Assembly (NCBI GenBank): GCA_022760735.1
Contig: JAKELU010000006.1
Coordinates: 68,268-132,267 of the forward strand
Reading direction: 5' to 3'
Length of the DNA: 64,000 bases
DNA from: Firmicutes bacterium FC7
GTDB taxonomy: Bacteria; Bacillota; Clostridia; Tissierellales; Tissierellaceae
A model generated the notes under the pieces. The model was given only the letters and a program-made list of their open reading frames with translations, did no database searches and was not told where the DNA came from. Both the position numbers and the translations under genes were made by a program. Below are positions 1 through 8,892 of this stretch, piece after piece (positions within the stretch are counted from its first letter, which is position 1; every line of letters starts with the position of its first letter).

Positions 1-5
1 TAGCT

Positions 6-758
6 ATGATTGATAGGCAGCTGATGCTTGTATATAATCATCTAAATAATATGGATGCAAGTAATTCCGAGAACAATAAATCTCAATTTAAGGCATTGTT
101 ATCTAAGATTATCCATGATGTGTATATAGTTAGAGTAAGACAAGAGATAGGGTTTGTTATAGATTTTAAAAAACCAACAGACGTAATTGTAGATTATATT
201 TTCAATAAAGCAAAAAGCTCTACTGACAATTCAAATAATTATAACGATAGCTTTATTAAGATACTTAATAGATTAAATCAAATTGGGAAAAATGAAATTA
301 CATTCGATAACTACATTGAATTTGAAAGGGAAATTGCAATTGATGACGAGTTTGCAAGTAGATTGGGTAATATAATATTAAATGTAATCAATAAGGATTT
401 TAAATGGAATTTATTCTTTAAAATTCTATTTGAGATTGAAGAATCAAATAATGCTGAAGATTTTGAAGGCTTTATAAGTTTTATTAGAGCTAAGATATGT
501 GATGGTGTACAGGAGATGTTAAAAGAAAAAGAATTAGATTGTGCGCTAAAAGATGATATTATGTCTACAATTAGAGAGTATATATTAGAATTATTTGAGA
601 AATCTACAAATATAGATTTAATAAATTTGTGCAATATTAAATCTTTGAATACAGCTATAAAGAAAACTTTGAGAAATATTGAAACATATGATGATTGGTT
701 ATTATCTAAACCACTATTATATAATAAAATAATGGAATTTTGTATAATTTATAAGTAA
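6..758 (+). CDS. Uncharacterised protein, possibly truncated at its N-terminus by the window edge
   Basis: The 250-residue frame starts at an ATG only five bases into the window, so no ribosome binding site can be checked and the frame is open to the left edge; the true start may lie outside. The product is lysine-, asparagine- and isoleucine-rich, predicted mostly alpha-helical and soluble, with no signal peptide, membrane segment or catalytic motif that I recognise. It ends at a strong terminator, so it closes its transcription unit. I do not recognise the family and assign no function. Confidence 0.6.
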   Translation: MIDRQLMLVYNHLNNMDASNSENNKSQFKALLSKIIHDVYIVRVRQEIGFVIDFKKPTDVIVDYIFNKAKSSTDNSNNYNDSFIKILNRLNQIGKNEITFDNYIEFEREIAIDDEFASRLGNIILNVINKDFKWNLFFKILFEIEESNNAEDFEGFISFIRAKICDGVQEMLKEKELDCALKDDIMSTIREYILELFEKSTNIDLINLCNIKSLNTAIKKTLRNIETYDDWLLSKPLLYNKIMEFCIIYK

Positions 759-778
759 GGCATAGCCTTACTTTTTTT
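754..778 (+). terminator. Rho-independent terminator
   Basis: AGTAAGGC pairs with GCCTTACT across a three-base loop and is followed by a run of T. The stem overlaps the stop codon of the preceding gene. Confidence 0.85.
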
Positions 779-820
779 ATTTTTAAAATGGGGTATAATT
801 GAATATAAGGAGGTATTCCT

Positions 821-2572
821 ATGGAATTCATAAATGGAATAAAAAACACTATATTAAATACGAGAAAAAGCTTTGAACGGTTTCCGATCACAATTATTAT
901 GTCTACAATTTTAACCCTGCTATTAATATATCAAGTTGAAGTTAGTTATGATATAGCTCAAGAAATGCGTGAAAATCTAATGAGAATAACGATGACAGTA
1001 GGTTTAGGGATAATGCTATCACTATGTATTGGGTTATTAAATGAGAGATTTATTAAAAGTAACAAAGTAAGATTAGGAAATTACATTGTTGGTAGTTTTT
1101 TATTAGTTCTATATTACAATTTATTATTAAAAGAATTTAATATGGTTGCTATGACTAGATATATAGGTACAGTTGTATTTTTAGTTATTGTATTTTTCTA
1201 TGCGTTAAAGTTGAAGCATGACAATAATTATGAACAATATGTCATCAAGGTTTTTTCAGGTTTCTTTATAACTGCTTTATATTCAGCAATTTTGTTCTTT
1301 GGATTGATAGCTATTTTATTTACTATAGAAAATCTTTTTGAAATTAATTTTAAGAGTAATCTTTATCTTTATATGTTTTTCATTGTAGTATTTATTTTTG
1401 GAGTTTCTTTATTCTTATCAAAAATTCCTGGAAAGGATGAGGAATTTAAATTTAATGAATACTCTAAATCCTTGAAGGTATTGTTACTTTATATAGTAAT
1501 ACCATTAATTACTGCATATACAATAATACTATATGCATACTTTATAAAGATTTTAATAACATGGGCATGGCCAAAGGGTTTGGTATCTCATTTAGTACTA
1601 TGGTACTCTGTGATAAGTGTTGGTGTAATATTCTTAATAACTCCCATTTTAGAAGGAAATAAACTAGCAAAAACATTTAAAGTTTTTTTTCCAAAACTTA
1701 TATTACCAATTTTAGTGATGATGTTTATGTCAATATGGCAGCGCATTGAGCAATATGGAGTTACTGAAAATCGTTATTATGTAGTGGTTTTAGGTTTATG
1801 GGTATTGGGAATTATGATATATTTTAATTTTAAGAATCCACTAAGAAATATTGTTATACCAATATCTTTATCAATAGTTGTGCTATTATCTATTTTTGGT
1901 CCCTTAAGTAGTTATAGTATATCTAAATCCAGCCAAAATAATAGACTTAATAAATTATTAGAGGAAAACAATCTTATAGAAAATGGAATTTTAAAAAGTA
2001 ATCCTAATGTTGATAGTAACGTTCAGAGGGAAATAAGCAATATAATTAGTTACTTCCATAGTAACCATGACCTAGACGATATAACTGTATTTCCAGATGA
2101 TTATGAAATAGAGGATACAAAAAATCTATTAGGTTTTGATTATAATCCATACCTTAATATAATTGCAGAAAGAGATTATTTTAATTATTTTATTAATCCA
2201 AATGGTCTGGTTATTGACGTAGAAGGTTATGAACACTATGTAAATATGAGTTCTTGGAATACTGATGCAATAAACATTGGCAATAACATTGAAGTAAGAT
2301 ATGAAACAGATCATATATTAAAGGTTGAGGTAGTTGGTAAAGATATTGAATCTATTGACATTGAAGAACTAGCAGAAAAAATTCATAATGAAGTAGTGGT
2401 AGAACCAAATAAATCAATGGTAGATAAAAAGGATATGACAATTGACTTTGAAGATGAAAATATTAGATTGAGGTTAATATTTACTAACCTTAACGGTAGT
2501 ATTGATATAAATAGCAAAGAGTTTCAATTACAAAACGCTGATTTTATATTGCTTATCCATTTAAACAAATAA
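821..2572 (+). CDS. DUF4153-type multi-pass membrane protein
   Basis: A 583-residue integral membrane protein. Roughly residues 20-370 are a series of hydrophobic segments (about ten), beginning with an RFPITI-type first helix as in the DUF4153 family; residues 380-583 are polar and probably form a soluble tail. No enzymatic motif is visible and the family has no established function. The start is well supported: AAGGAGGT at 807-814 lies six bases before the ATG. A TATAAT at 794-799 is a plausible -10 element, without a clear -35. The gene stands alone between the upstream terminator and msrA. The family call comes from the overall layout and is moderately sure. Confidence 0.75.
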   Translation: MEFINGIKNTILNTRKSFERFPITIIMSTILTLLLIYQVEVSYDIAQEMRENLMRITMTVGLGIMLSLCIGLLNERFIKSNKVRLGNYIVGSFLLVLYYNLLLKEFNMVAMTRYIGTVVFLVIVFFYALKLKHDNNYEQYVIKVFSGFFITALYSAILFFGLIAILFTIENLFEINFKSNLYLYMFFIVVFIFGVSLFLSKIPGKDEEFKFNEYSKSLKVLLLYIVIPLITAYTIILYAYFIKILITWAWPKGLVSHLVLWYSVISVGVIFLITPILEGNKLAKTFKVFFPKLILPILVMMFMSIWQRIEQYGVTENRYYVVVLGLWVLGIMIYFNFKNPLRNIVIPISLSIVVLLSIFGPLSSYSISKSSQNNRLNKLLEENNLIENGILKSNPNVDSNVQREISNIISYFHSNHDLDDITVFPDDYEIEDTKNLLGFDYNPYLNIIAERDYFNYFINPNGLVIDVEGYEHYVNMSSWNTDAINIGNNIEVRYETDHILKVEVVGKDIESIDIEELAEKIHNEVVVEPNKSMVDKKDMTIDFEDENIRLRLIFTNLNGSIDINSKEFQLQNADFILLIHLNK

Positions 2573-2634
2573 AATATTCAATATAATTATCTGATATACT
2601 AAAAAGGATTATTAACCAAAGGAGTGTTAATGTA

Positions 2635-3111
2635 ATGAAAGAAATATATTTGGCTGGAGGATGTTTTTGGGGAGTTGAAGAATATTTTTCAAGAATAAAT
2701 GGCGTTGTTGATACCCAAGTAGGTTATGCTAATGGAACTGTAAAGAATCCTTCTTATGAGCAGGTATGTACTGGAACAACTGGTCATGCTGAAACAACTT
2801 ATATTAAATATGATGAAACGAAAGTAACACTAGAGACTCTATTAGAAAGATTTTTTAGAATTATTGATCCAACCCTTTTAAATAGACAGGGAGGCGATAT
2901 CGGTAACCAATATAGAACTGGAATATATTATACTGATGAATCTGATGGAGAGCTTATCAGAAAATTTGTATCAAAGATAGATGATAAATATGATAAACCT
3001 ATTGTTACGGAAGTTAAAAAGTTGGAATGCTTTTATGATGCAGAGGAATATCATCAGGATTATTTAAAGAAAAATCCAGGTGGATATTGTCATGTTGATA
3101 TGAATGCCTAG
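2635..3111 (+). CDS. msrA: Peptide-methionine (S)-S-oxide reductase
   Basis: MsrA reduces methionine-S-sulfoxide in proteins and as free amino acid, repairing oxidative damage in the cytoplasm. The family signature GGCFWG is at residues 8-13 with catalytic Cys10; the internal [10 protein letters not shown] block is also typical. A second cysteine (Cys152, in GGYCH) near the C-terminus is a candidate resolving residue. At 158 residues it is a stand-alone short MsrA without a fused MsrB domain. Some clostridial MsrA proteins carry selenocysteine at the active site, but here the codon is TGT. AGGAG precedes the ATG. It is eight bases from the downstream radical-SAM gene and probably co-transcribed with it. 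Confidence 0.96.
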   Translation: MKEIYLAGGCFWGVEEYFSRINGVVDTQVGYANGTVKNPSYEQVCTGTTGHAETTYIKYDETKVTLETLLERFFRIIDPTLLNRQGGDIGNQYRTGIYYTDESDGELIRKFVSKIDDKYDKPIVTEVKKLECFYDAEEYHQDYLKKNPGGYCHVDMNA

Positions 3112-3119
3112 GAGAAAAT

Positions 3120-3986
3120 ATGAAAAGATTTAAAAAAATATATATAGAGATAACCAATGTATGTAATCTAAAATGCGAATTTTGTCCAACTACTAATAGA
3201 GAACCTAAATTCATGGAAGTCAATGAATTTAGGTTTATTCTTGAAAATGTAAAAGACTACACGGATTATATATATCTCCATATAAAAGGGGAACCCTTAT
3301 TACATCCAAATTTAGGAGAAATTCTTGATTTAGCTTATGATTATGGAAAGAAAGTTAATTTAACTACCAATGGAACATTATTAGGAAAGAACAAAGAACT
3401 ATTATTAACAAAACCTGCTTTAAGACAGATAAATATCTCTCTCCATAGCCTAGAGCAGAATAGTTGGTATAATGATAAAGAAAAATATATGGAAGATATT
3501 ATAAACTTTATAGATGAGGTAAAAACTTTAAATATAATAATTGCATTAAGACTATGGAATTTAGTTGAAAACATTGATGAAAATATTGTTAAGAATGAAT
3601 TTATCCTCAAAAATTTAATTGAATTGTTGGATTTAGATAATAGGCTATTAGAAGGCTTCAATATGATGGATGAAATCAAGGTAAGAGATAGACTATATCT
3701 AAATAAAGATTTGGAGTTTATATGGCCAAGTTTAGATAATAATATATATTCCGAAGAGGGGTTTTGTTATGGATTAAGAGACCAACTTGGAATTTTAGTT
3801 GACGGAACAGTAGTACCCTGTTGTCTTGATGGAGAGGGGATAATAAATCTAGGTAGTATATTCCAAGATGGATTGAAAGAAATATTAAAAAGTAAAAGAA
3901 CTTTAGACATATATAACAAATTCTCAAACAGACATGTACACGAAGAGTTCTGTAAGAGATGCGGCTACAGACTTAGATTTAAATAA
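3120..3986 (+). CDS. Radical SAM protein with C-terminal SPASM-like cysteine cluster
   Basis: Cys15, Cys19 and Cys22 form the CxxxCxxC site that binds the radical-SAM [4Fe-4S] cluster. The C-terminal region has Cys216, a Cys234-Cys235 pair and a final Cys278-x2-Cys281, the pattern of a SPASM or twitch domain that binds auxiliary iron-sulfur clusters in peptide- or protein-modifying enzymes. At 288 residues it is compact. The substrate cannot be read from sequence: no precursor peptide gene is adjacent and the immediate partner is msrA. The ATG follows AGGAGAAAAT directly after the msrA stop, suggesting coupling. A maturase role is an inference from the SPASM pattern. Confidence 0.85.
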   Translation: MKRFKKIYIEITNVCNLKCEFCPTTNREPKFMEVNEFRFILENVKDYTDYIYLHIKGEPLLHPNLGEILDLAYDYGKKVNLTTNGTLLGKNKELLLTKPALRQINISLHSLEQNSWYNDKEKYMEDIINFIDEVKTLNIIIALRLWNLVENIDENIVKNEFILKNLIELLDLDNRLLEGFNMMDEIKVRDRLYLNKDLEFIWPSLDNNIYSEEGFCYGLRDQLGILVDGTVVPCCLDGEGIINLGSIFQDGLKEILKSKRTLDIYNKFSNRHVHEEFCKRCGYRLRFK

Positions 3987-4005
3987 TTAAATAAAGTTAA
4001 TATAT

Positions 4006-4055
4006 TTGACACTATATATTGAGTTTTGATAGAATTAATAAACGATATATAGTGT
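4006..4055 (+). promoter_or_regulatory. nrdDG promoter with two NrdR boxes
   Basis: TTGACA (4006-4011) and TAGAAT (4030-4035), 18 bases apart, form a sigma-A-type promoter. Two 16-bp elements fit the NrdR box consensus acaCwATATATwGtgt: box 1 at 4009-4024 overlaps the -35 element and matches the core exactly; box 2 at 4040-4055 lies just after the -10 with one core mismatch. They are separated by 15 bp (31 bp start to start, three helical turns), the arrangement known for NrdR-repressed ribonucleotide reductase promoters. NrdR is an ATP/dATP-sensing repressor; its gene is not in this window. Confidence 0.88.
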
Positions 4056-4070
4056 TTTGGAGGTAGAGAC

Positions 4071-6395
4071 ATGATTACTATAATTAAGAAAAGAGATGGT
4101 AGGGAAGTACCTTTTAATATAGAAAAGATTGCTAATGCTATATTCAAAGCAGCACAAGCTGCAGGTGGACAAGACTATAATACTTCATTAAAATTAGCTC
4201 AAAAGGTTGTTTTATACTGTGAAGATAAATTTAAAGGAAGCACACCTGGAGTTGAGGACATTCAGGATGCAGTTGAGAAAGTACTTATTGAATCTGGACA
4301 TGCTAGAACTGCAAAGGAATATATTTTATATAGAGCCGAACGTAGTAGGGCAAGAGAAATGAATTCTAGACTAATGAAAGTTTTAGAGGATCTTACCTTT
4401 AAAGATGCTAAAGATGCAGATATTAAAAGGGAGAACGCGAATATTGATGGGAATACTGCTATGGGGACCATGCTCAAATATGGGTCTGAGGGAGCTAAGG
4501 AATTTAACAATCTATTTGTATTAAATCCTGATCATTCTGAAGCTCATAAATCGGGTGATATACATATTCATGATTTAGACTTTCTTACATTGACCACCAC
4601 GTGTTGCCAAATTGATATAGTTAATTTATTCGAAAACGGATTTAGTACTGGGCATGGTTTTTTAAGGGAGCCTCAAGATATAGCTTCATATGCTTCTTTA
4701 GCATGTATTGCTATACAATCAAATCAAAATGATCAACATGGAGGACAAAGTATACCTAATTTTGATTACGGAATGGCCATTGGTATAAGAAAAACCTATA
4801 AAAAATTATATAGAACAAATCTTAAAAAGAGCATAGAGCTTTTAGTTGACAATGTTGATTTAAGTGGAAATATTGATAACATTTTTAATATCCTTGAAAA
4901 GGATTATAACCTAGTTCCTACAATGTCAAATAATGAAAATTATCTTAGCAAGGAAGGCGAGTATCTATTAGAAGTATTAAATGATGAGAAATTAGTGGAT
5001 AAAGTACAAAAATTCACTTTAAAGAATGCTCTTAAAGATACTGAAAGAAAAACTTATCAAGCAATGGAGGCCTTAATTCATAATTTGAATACTATGCATT
5101 CAAGAGCTGGGGCACAAGTTCCATTTAGTTCAATTAACTATGGAACTGATACAAGTGTAGAAGGTAGAATGGCTATTAAGAATTTATTGCTTGCAACTGA
5201 AGCTGGATTAGGAAATGGAGAAACTCCTATATTTCCAGTTCAGATCTTCAAGGTAAAAGATGGAATCAACTATAGCAAAGACGATCCAAACTATGATTTA
5301 TTTAAATTAGCTTGCAAAGTAAGTTCAAAGAGATTATTTCCGAATTTTTCATTTATAGATGCTCCATTTAATTTAAAATATTATAAACCTGGAAAACCTG
5401 AAACTGAAATTGCATATATGGGTTGTAGAACAAGGGTTATAGGAAATGTATTCGATGAGTCAAGGGAAATAGTTAATGGAAGAGGAAATTTGAGCTTTAC
5501 AACAATTAATTTACCAAGAATAGCCTTAAATAACCGGGGTGATATTTTAGGATTTTACAATGAGTTAGATAAAAAAATAAATTTGGTTATAGAGCAGCTA
5601 TTAGAGAGATTTGAAATACAGGCAAATAAGAAGGTTAAGAACTATCCGTTTTTAATGGGACAAGGTGTTTGGATAGATTCAAATAAATTAAAAGACGAGG
5701 ATGCAGTTAGAGAAGTGCTAAAACATGGTACATTATCAATGGGATTCATTGGTTTAGCAGAATGTTTAAAGGCATTAACTGGAAAACATCATGGAGAATC
5801 TAAGGAATCACAAAAATTAGGTCTTGAAATTGTAAAACATATGAGAAAGAGAATGGACCATATATCTAAGGAATATAATATGAATTTTACTTTACTTGCA
5901 ACTCCTGCTGAAGGTACTGCAGGAAGATTTGTAAAGTTAGATAGAGAAATTTTCGGTAAAATTGAAGGGGTTACAGATAGGGAATATTATACAAATAGTT
6001 TCCATGTACCAGTTTATTATGATATAAATGCCTACAATAAAATAATTATTGAGGCTCCATATCATGAACTCACTAATGCAGGTCATATAACTTACGTTGA
6101 AGTAGATGGTGACCCTACAATGAACGTAGAAGCCTTTGAAAAGATTATTAGGTTAATGAAAGAGACTGGCATCGGATATGGTTCCATTAACCATCCAGTC
6201 GACAGAGATCCTGTATGTGGCTATAGTGGTATAATTGGTGATAATTGCCCTAAGTGTGGTAGAGAAGAGGGAGACATTCCTTTTGAAAGAATAAGAAGAA
6301 TTACAGGATATCTAGTTGGTACTTTAGATCGATTTAATGATGCAAAGAGAGCTGAAGAAAATGATAGAGTTAAACACTTCTCATTCTATAAATAG
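4071..6395 (+). CDS. nrdD: Anaerobic ribonucleoside-triphosphate reductase (class III)
   Basis: NrdD makes deoxyribonucleotides from ribonucleoside triphosphates without oxygen, using a glycyl radical. Residues 1-95 form an ATP-cone, the allosteric dATP/ATP switch. The glycyl-radical motif RITGYL is near the C-terminus with Gly746. Just before it lies the zinc-ribbon region with Cys716, Cys726 and Cys729; only three of the usual four cysteines are obvious because Asp stands at the first position of the leading CxxC, which may be normal for this branch. Length 774 residues fits ATP-cone NrdD. AGGTAG precedes the ATG. The gene overlaps nrdG and is controlled by the NrdR-box promoter just upstream. 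Confidence 0.97.
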   Translation: MITIIKKRDGREVPFNIEKIANAIFKAAQAAGGQDYNTSLKLAQKVVLYCEDKFKGSTPGVEDIQDAVEKVLIESGHARTAKEYILYRAERSRAREMNSRLMKVLEDLTFKDAKDADIKRENANIDGNTAMGTMLKYGSEGAKEFNNLFVLNPDHSEAHKSGDIHIHDLDFLTLTTTCCQIDIVNLFENGFSTGHGFLREPQDIASYASLACIAIQSNQNDQHGGQSIPNFDYGMAIGIRKTYKKLYRTNLKKSIELLVDNVDLSGNIDNIFNILEKDYNLVPTMSNNENYLSKEGEYLLEVLNDEKLVDKVQKFTLKNALKDTERKTYQAMEALIHNLNTMHSRAGAQVPFSSINYGTDTSVEGRMAIKNLLLATEAGLGNGETPIFPVQIFKVKDGINYSKDDPNYDLFKLACKVSSKRLFPNFSFIDAPFNLKYYKPGKPETEIAYMGCRTRVIGNVFDESREIVNGRGNLSFTTINLPRIALNNRGDILGFYNELDKKINLVIEQLLERFEIQANKKVKNYPFLMGQGVWIDSNKLKDEDAVREVLKHGTLSMGFIGLAECLKALTGKHHGESKESQKLGLEIVKHMRKRMDHISKEYNMNFTLLATPAEGTAGRFVKLDREIFGKIEGVTDREYYTNSFHVPVYYDINAYNKIIIEAPYHELTNAGHITYVEVDGDPTMNVEAFEKIIRLMKETGIGYGSINHPVDRDPVCGYSGIIGDNCPKCGREEGDIPFERIRRITGYLVGTLDRFNDAKRAEENDRVKHFSFYK

Positions 6396-6894
6396 CAATA
6401 AAAAAATTAGAGTAGCTGGTATTATTCAAGAATCAATAGTAGATGGACCAGGTATAAGGTTAGTAGTATTTACCCAAGGGTGCAGGCACAATTGTAAAGG
6501 CTGTCATAATCCTCAAACTCATGACTTTAGTGGTGGATATGAAATTAGTATTGATGAGATATTAAATATCCTAAAAAGTAATCCATTACTTGACGGGATA
6601 ACACTCAGTGGAGGAGATCCCTTTGAGCAGCCTGATAGCTGCTGTTATTTAGCAGAAAAAGTTAGAGAATTGGGCTTGAATGTAGTTACCTACACTGGCT
6701 ATACCTATGAAAATTTACTAAAGAAAAAGGAATTTATCAATCTCTTATTAAATACGGATATTTTAATAGATGGTAAGTTTGAACTAAGTGAAAAAGATTT
6801 AACTATTCCTTTTAGAGGTTCAAGAAATCAAAGAATAATAGATGTTAAAAGAAGTTTGGAGAGTGGTAAGCCATGTTTGATAATAAATCAATAA
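6361..6894 (+). CDS. nrdG: Anaerobic ribonucleotide reductase activating enzyme (radical SAM)
   Basis: NrdG uses S-adenosylmethionine and a [4Fe-4S] cluster to create the glycyl radical on NrdD, releasing 5'-deoxyadenosine. The cluster site is Cys41, Cys45, Cys48 (CRHNCKGC), counting from the ATG at 6361, and the N-terminal IRVAGI and DGPGIR blocks are typical. An earlier ATG at 6337 is in frame but lengthens the protein beyond the usual form; 6361 is preferred, though its ribosome binding site is weak (GAGCTGAAG). Either way the gene begins inside nrdD, so translation is probably coupled. Its stop codon overlaps the next gene, msrC, by 22 bases. Confidence 0.94.
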   Translation: MIELNTSHSINSNKKIRVAGIIQESIVDGPGIRLVVFTQGCRHNCKGCHNPQTHDFSGGYEISIDEILNILKSNPLLDGITLSGGDPFEQPDSCCYLAEKVRELGLNVVTYTGYTYENLLKKKEFINLLLNTDILIDGKFELSEKDLTIPFRGSRNQRIIDVKRSLESGKPCLIINQ

Positions 6895-7370
6895 AAAATA
6901 TGAGTGAAGTAGAAAGATTAAAGTTTATGAATATGTTTTTAAGAGGTCAACTTGAATCTGAAAGTGATGATCTTGCCAATCTATCCAATGCTGCTGCAAC
7001 AATTAATGCTTTTATAGATAGAATAAATTGGGCTGGATTCTACATTTTAAGAGGGGAGGAGCTTGTCTTAGGTCCGTTTCAGGGTTTACCAGCTTGTAAT
7101 AGAATAGCAATAGGCAGTGGGGTATGTGGTACTGCAGTAGCAACACGAGAAATTCAATTAGTACCAGATGTCCACCAATTCCCAGGCCACATTGCATGTG
7201 ATGCTGCTTCTAATTCTGAGCTTGTAATACCTATAATTAAGAACGATAAAGTAATAGGAGTACTTGATATAGATAGCCCGGAAAAAGATAGATTTTCTCA
7301 ATTACATGTAGAATACTTAGTAAAATTTGTAGATATGTTAAATGAAAAGATAAACTGGGAGAATATATAA
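6873..7370 (+). CDS. msrC: Free methionine-(R)-sulfoxide reductase (GAF-domain fRMsr)
   Basis: This GAF-fold enzyme reduces free methionine-R-sulfoxide. The three conserved cysteines are present at 75, 85 and 109, in PACNRI, GVCGTA and HIACDA, with the same 10 and 24 residue spacing as Cys84, Cys94 and Cys118 of the E. coli enzyme. At 165 residues it is full length. The ATG at 6873 lies inside the end of nrdG, preceded only by a modest GAGTGG, so it is probably expressed by coupling as the third gene of the nrdDG unit. This places it under NrdR-box control, unusual for a sulfoxide repair enzyme. Confidence 0.93.
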   Translation: MFDNKSIKNMSEVERLKFMNMFLRGQLESESDDLANLSNAAATINAFIDRINWAGFYILRGEELVLGPFQGLPACNRIAIGSGVCGTAVATREIQLVPDVHQFPGHIACDAASNSELVIPIIKNDKVIGVLDIDSPEKDRFSQLHVEYLVKFVDMLNEKINWENI

Positions 7371-7375
7371 AAAAT

Positions 7376-7402
7376 GGAACGACTTGAGTCGTTCCTTTTT
7401 TT
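7376..7402. terminator. Bidirectional terminator between msrC and the transglutaminase-like gene
   Basis: GGAACGACT pairs with AGTCGTTCC around a two-base loop, with T tracts downstream on the + strand and A-rich sequence on the other side, so it can serve both convergent genes. Confidence 0.9.
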
Positions 7403-8750
7403 ATATTTCTTTTACATCAATAATCTCCATTATACTCTCTATATAATCATTTAAATCCATCATTTCCGTTTCAGCTTCCCCAACCTGATTGTCATATGGG
7501 TCGCTTCTTAAAAACTTTTTCTCGGGATATAAAGGATAATGGAAATAATCATTAGCAACCATTCTAAATGGATCTAAATTCCCAAAGTAGAAATTCCAGC
7601 CTTCCATGTCACTGTTTCTCTTAGCACCACCACCGAATGATGGATCTGCAAACAACCAACCATATGGCTCAATATAGAATTCAGCCCAATCATGACATCC
7701 TATATGATAAGGGGTTACATAAAGCCCTGACTGCCATCTTGATGGAATTCCAACTATCCTACATAATGTAATAAATAAAAGAGCTTGAACTCCACAATCA
7801 CCCTTTAAATTGTATGCACAATATTCTGCTATAGATTCAATTGCTGCATATGGTCTCATATAGCTATATTGAACATTTTCTGTTATATAATCATATATTA
7901 ACCTTGCTTTTCGCAAAGGATTTTTCTCATCCTTTACAATGTCTTTCGCCAATTCAACTAAGAATGGTGAGAATTTAATGTGAGGCTGTTCTTCTTCTAA
8001 GTAAAATTTAGGTTGAACTTCAGCAACGTTATCATAATCTAAATTATTATATTTTATATGATTTTCATAAGAATACTCAACAAGGAATTCGTCTTTTTCC
8101 TTTAGCTCATGTTCAAAGTATATCGTTCTTTGAGGGTAATTTTCTGGTGATAAAAAATTATATTTATAATTTGAATTTATAATATTTATATTTTTAATCT
8201 GCTGAGCATTTTTTGGAACTGGAATATGAACTTTTATAGTATTACCTTTTACCTTATTATCAGTATTGATTTTAAGGCCAGCCTTAATGTGGAACTTATA
8301 AGAAACCTTGCCGTTTTGTATAATATTCTTTACAACTTGATTTCTTAGTTCACTAGACTTATCAAAGGGTTCCTTTTCTAATAATCTTTCTTTTATATCT
8401 CTGTTAACCTTAATTGAGTTATCTAGAAAACTCTTACTCAATTTAATTTCACCATCAATATATATCCAATCAGCGTATCTTTCATTAATCAAAAAGTGTA
8501 ATTCCTCATCTTGAAAATTCTTTATTTTCTTCTTACAAAGATTTAAGGCTTCTTCTATAGAATAAGTATAATGTTTTCTTAATATATTAATTCTTATCAA
8601 TTCAAACTCCAGGCGTTTTCGTAACAATGAAGAAATATTTCGATTCAAATAAATATTAATTAAGGATTTAGCTCTATTAAAATAACCTGAATATATATAT
8701 TGTCTTATATCCTCTGGCAGACTAACATTTAAAAATTCCATTTTATTCAA
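7401..8750 (-). CDS. Transglutaminase-like (papain-fold) domain protein
   Basis: A 449-residue protein with no signal peptide or membrane helix, so probably cytoplasmic. The C-terminal half holds a transglutaminase core with an apparent catalytic triad: Cys319 in GDCGVQ, His353 in CHDWAEFY and Asp369 in FADPSFGG. The N-terminal 150 residues look helical, and residues 160-230 resemble the beta-rich segment commonly preceding such cores. Family members are usually hydrolases or peptidases rather than true cross-linking enzymes, and the substrate here is unknown. The TTG start at 8750 is preferred because GGGGGG lies about six bases upstream; ATG at 8741 is the alternative. Confidence 0.85.
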   Translation of the reverse strand: MNKMEFLNVSLPEDIRQYIYSGYFNRAKSLINIYLNRNISSLLRKRLEFELIRINILRKHYTYSIEEALNLCKKKIKNFQDEELHFLINERYADWIYIDGEIKLSKSFLDNSIKVNRDIKERLLEKEPFDKSSELRNQVVKNIIQNGKVSYKFHIKAGLKINTDNKVKGNTIKVHIPVPKNAQQIKNINIINSNYKYNFLSPENYPQRTIYFEHELKEKDEFLVEYSYENHIKYNNLDYDNVAEVQPKFYLEEEQPHIKFSPFLVELAKDIVKDEKNPLRKARLIYDYITENVQYSYMRPYAAIESIAEYCAYNLKGDCGVQALLFITLCRIVGIPSRWQSGLYVTPYHIGCHDWAEFYIEPYGWLFADPSFGGGAKRNSDMEGWNFYFGNLDPFRMVANDYFHYPLYPEKKFLRSDPYDNQVGEAETEMMDLNDYIESIMEIIDVKEI

Positions 8751-8892
8751 TTTATACCCCCCCTATATTAGAATATATTTTATCAAAGAAATTAATTACA
8801 ACAAACTATATTCAACTTCTCAATTATAAATTTCATTGTTCTAAATTAATTTAAATGATATATTAAATATAACGAACAAGCTGGAGGATAAA

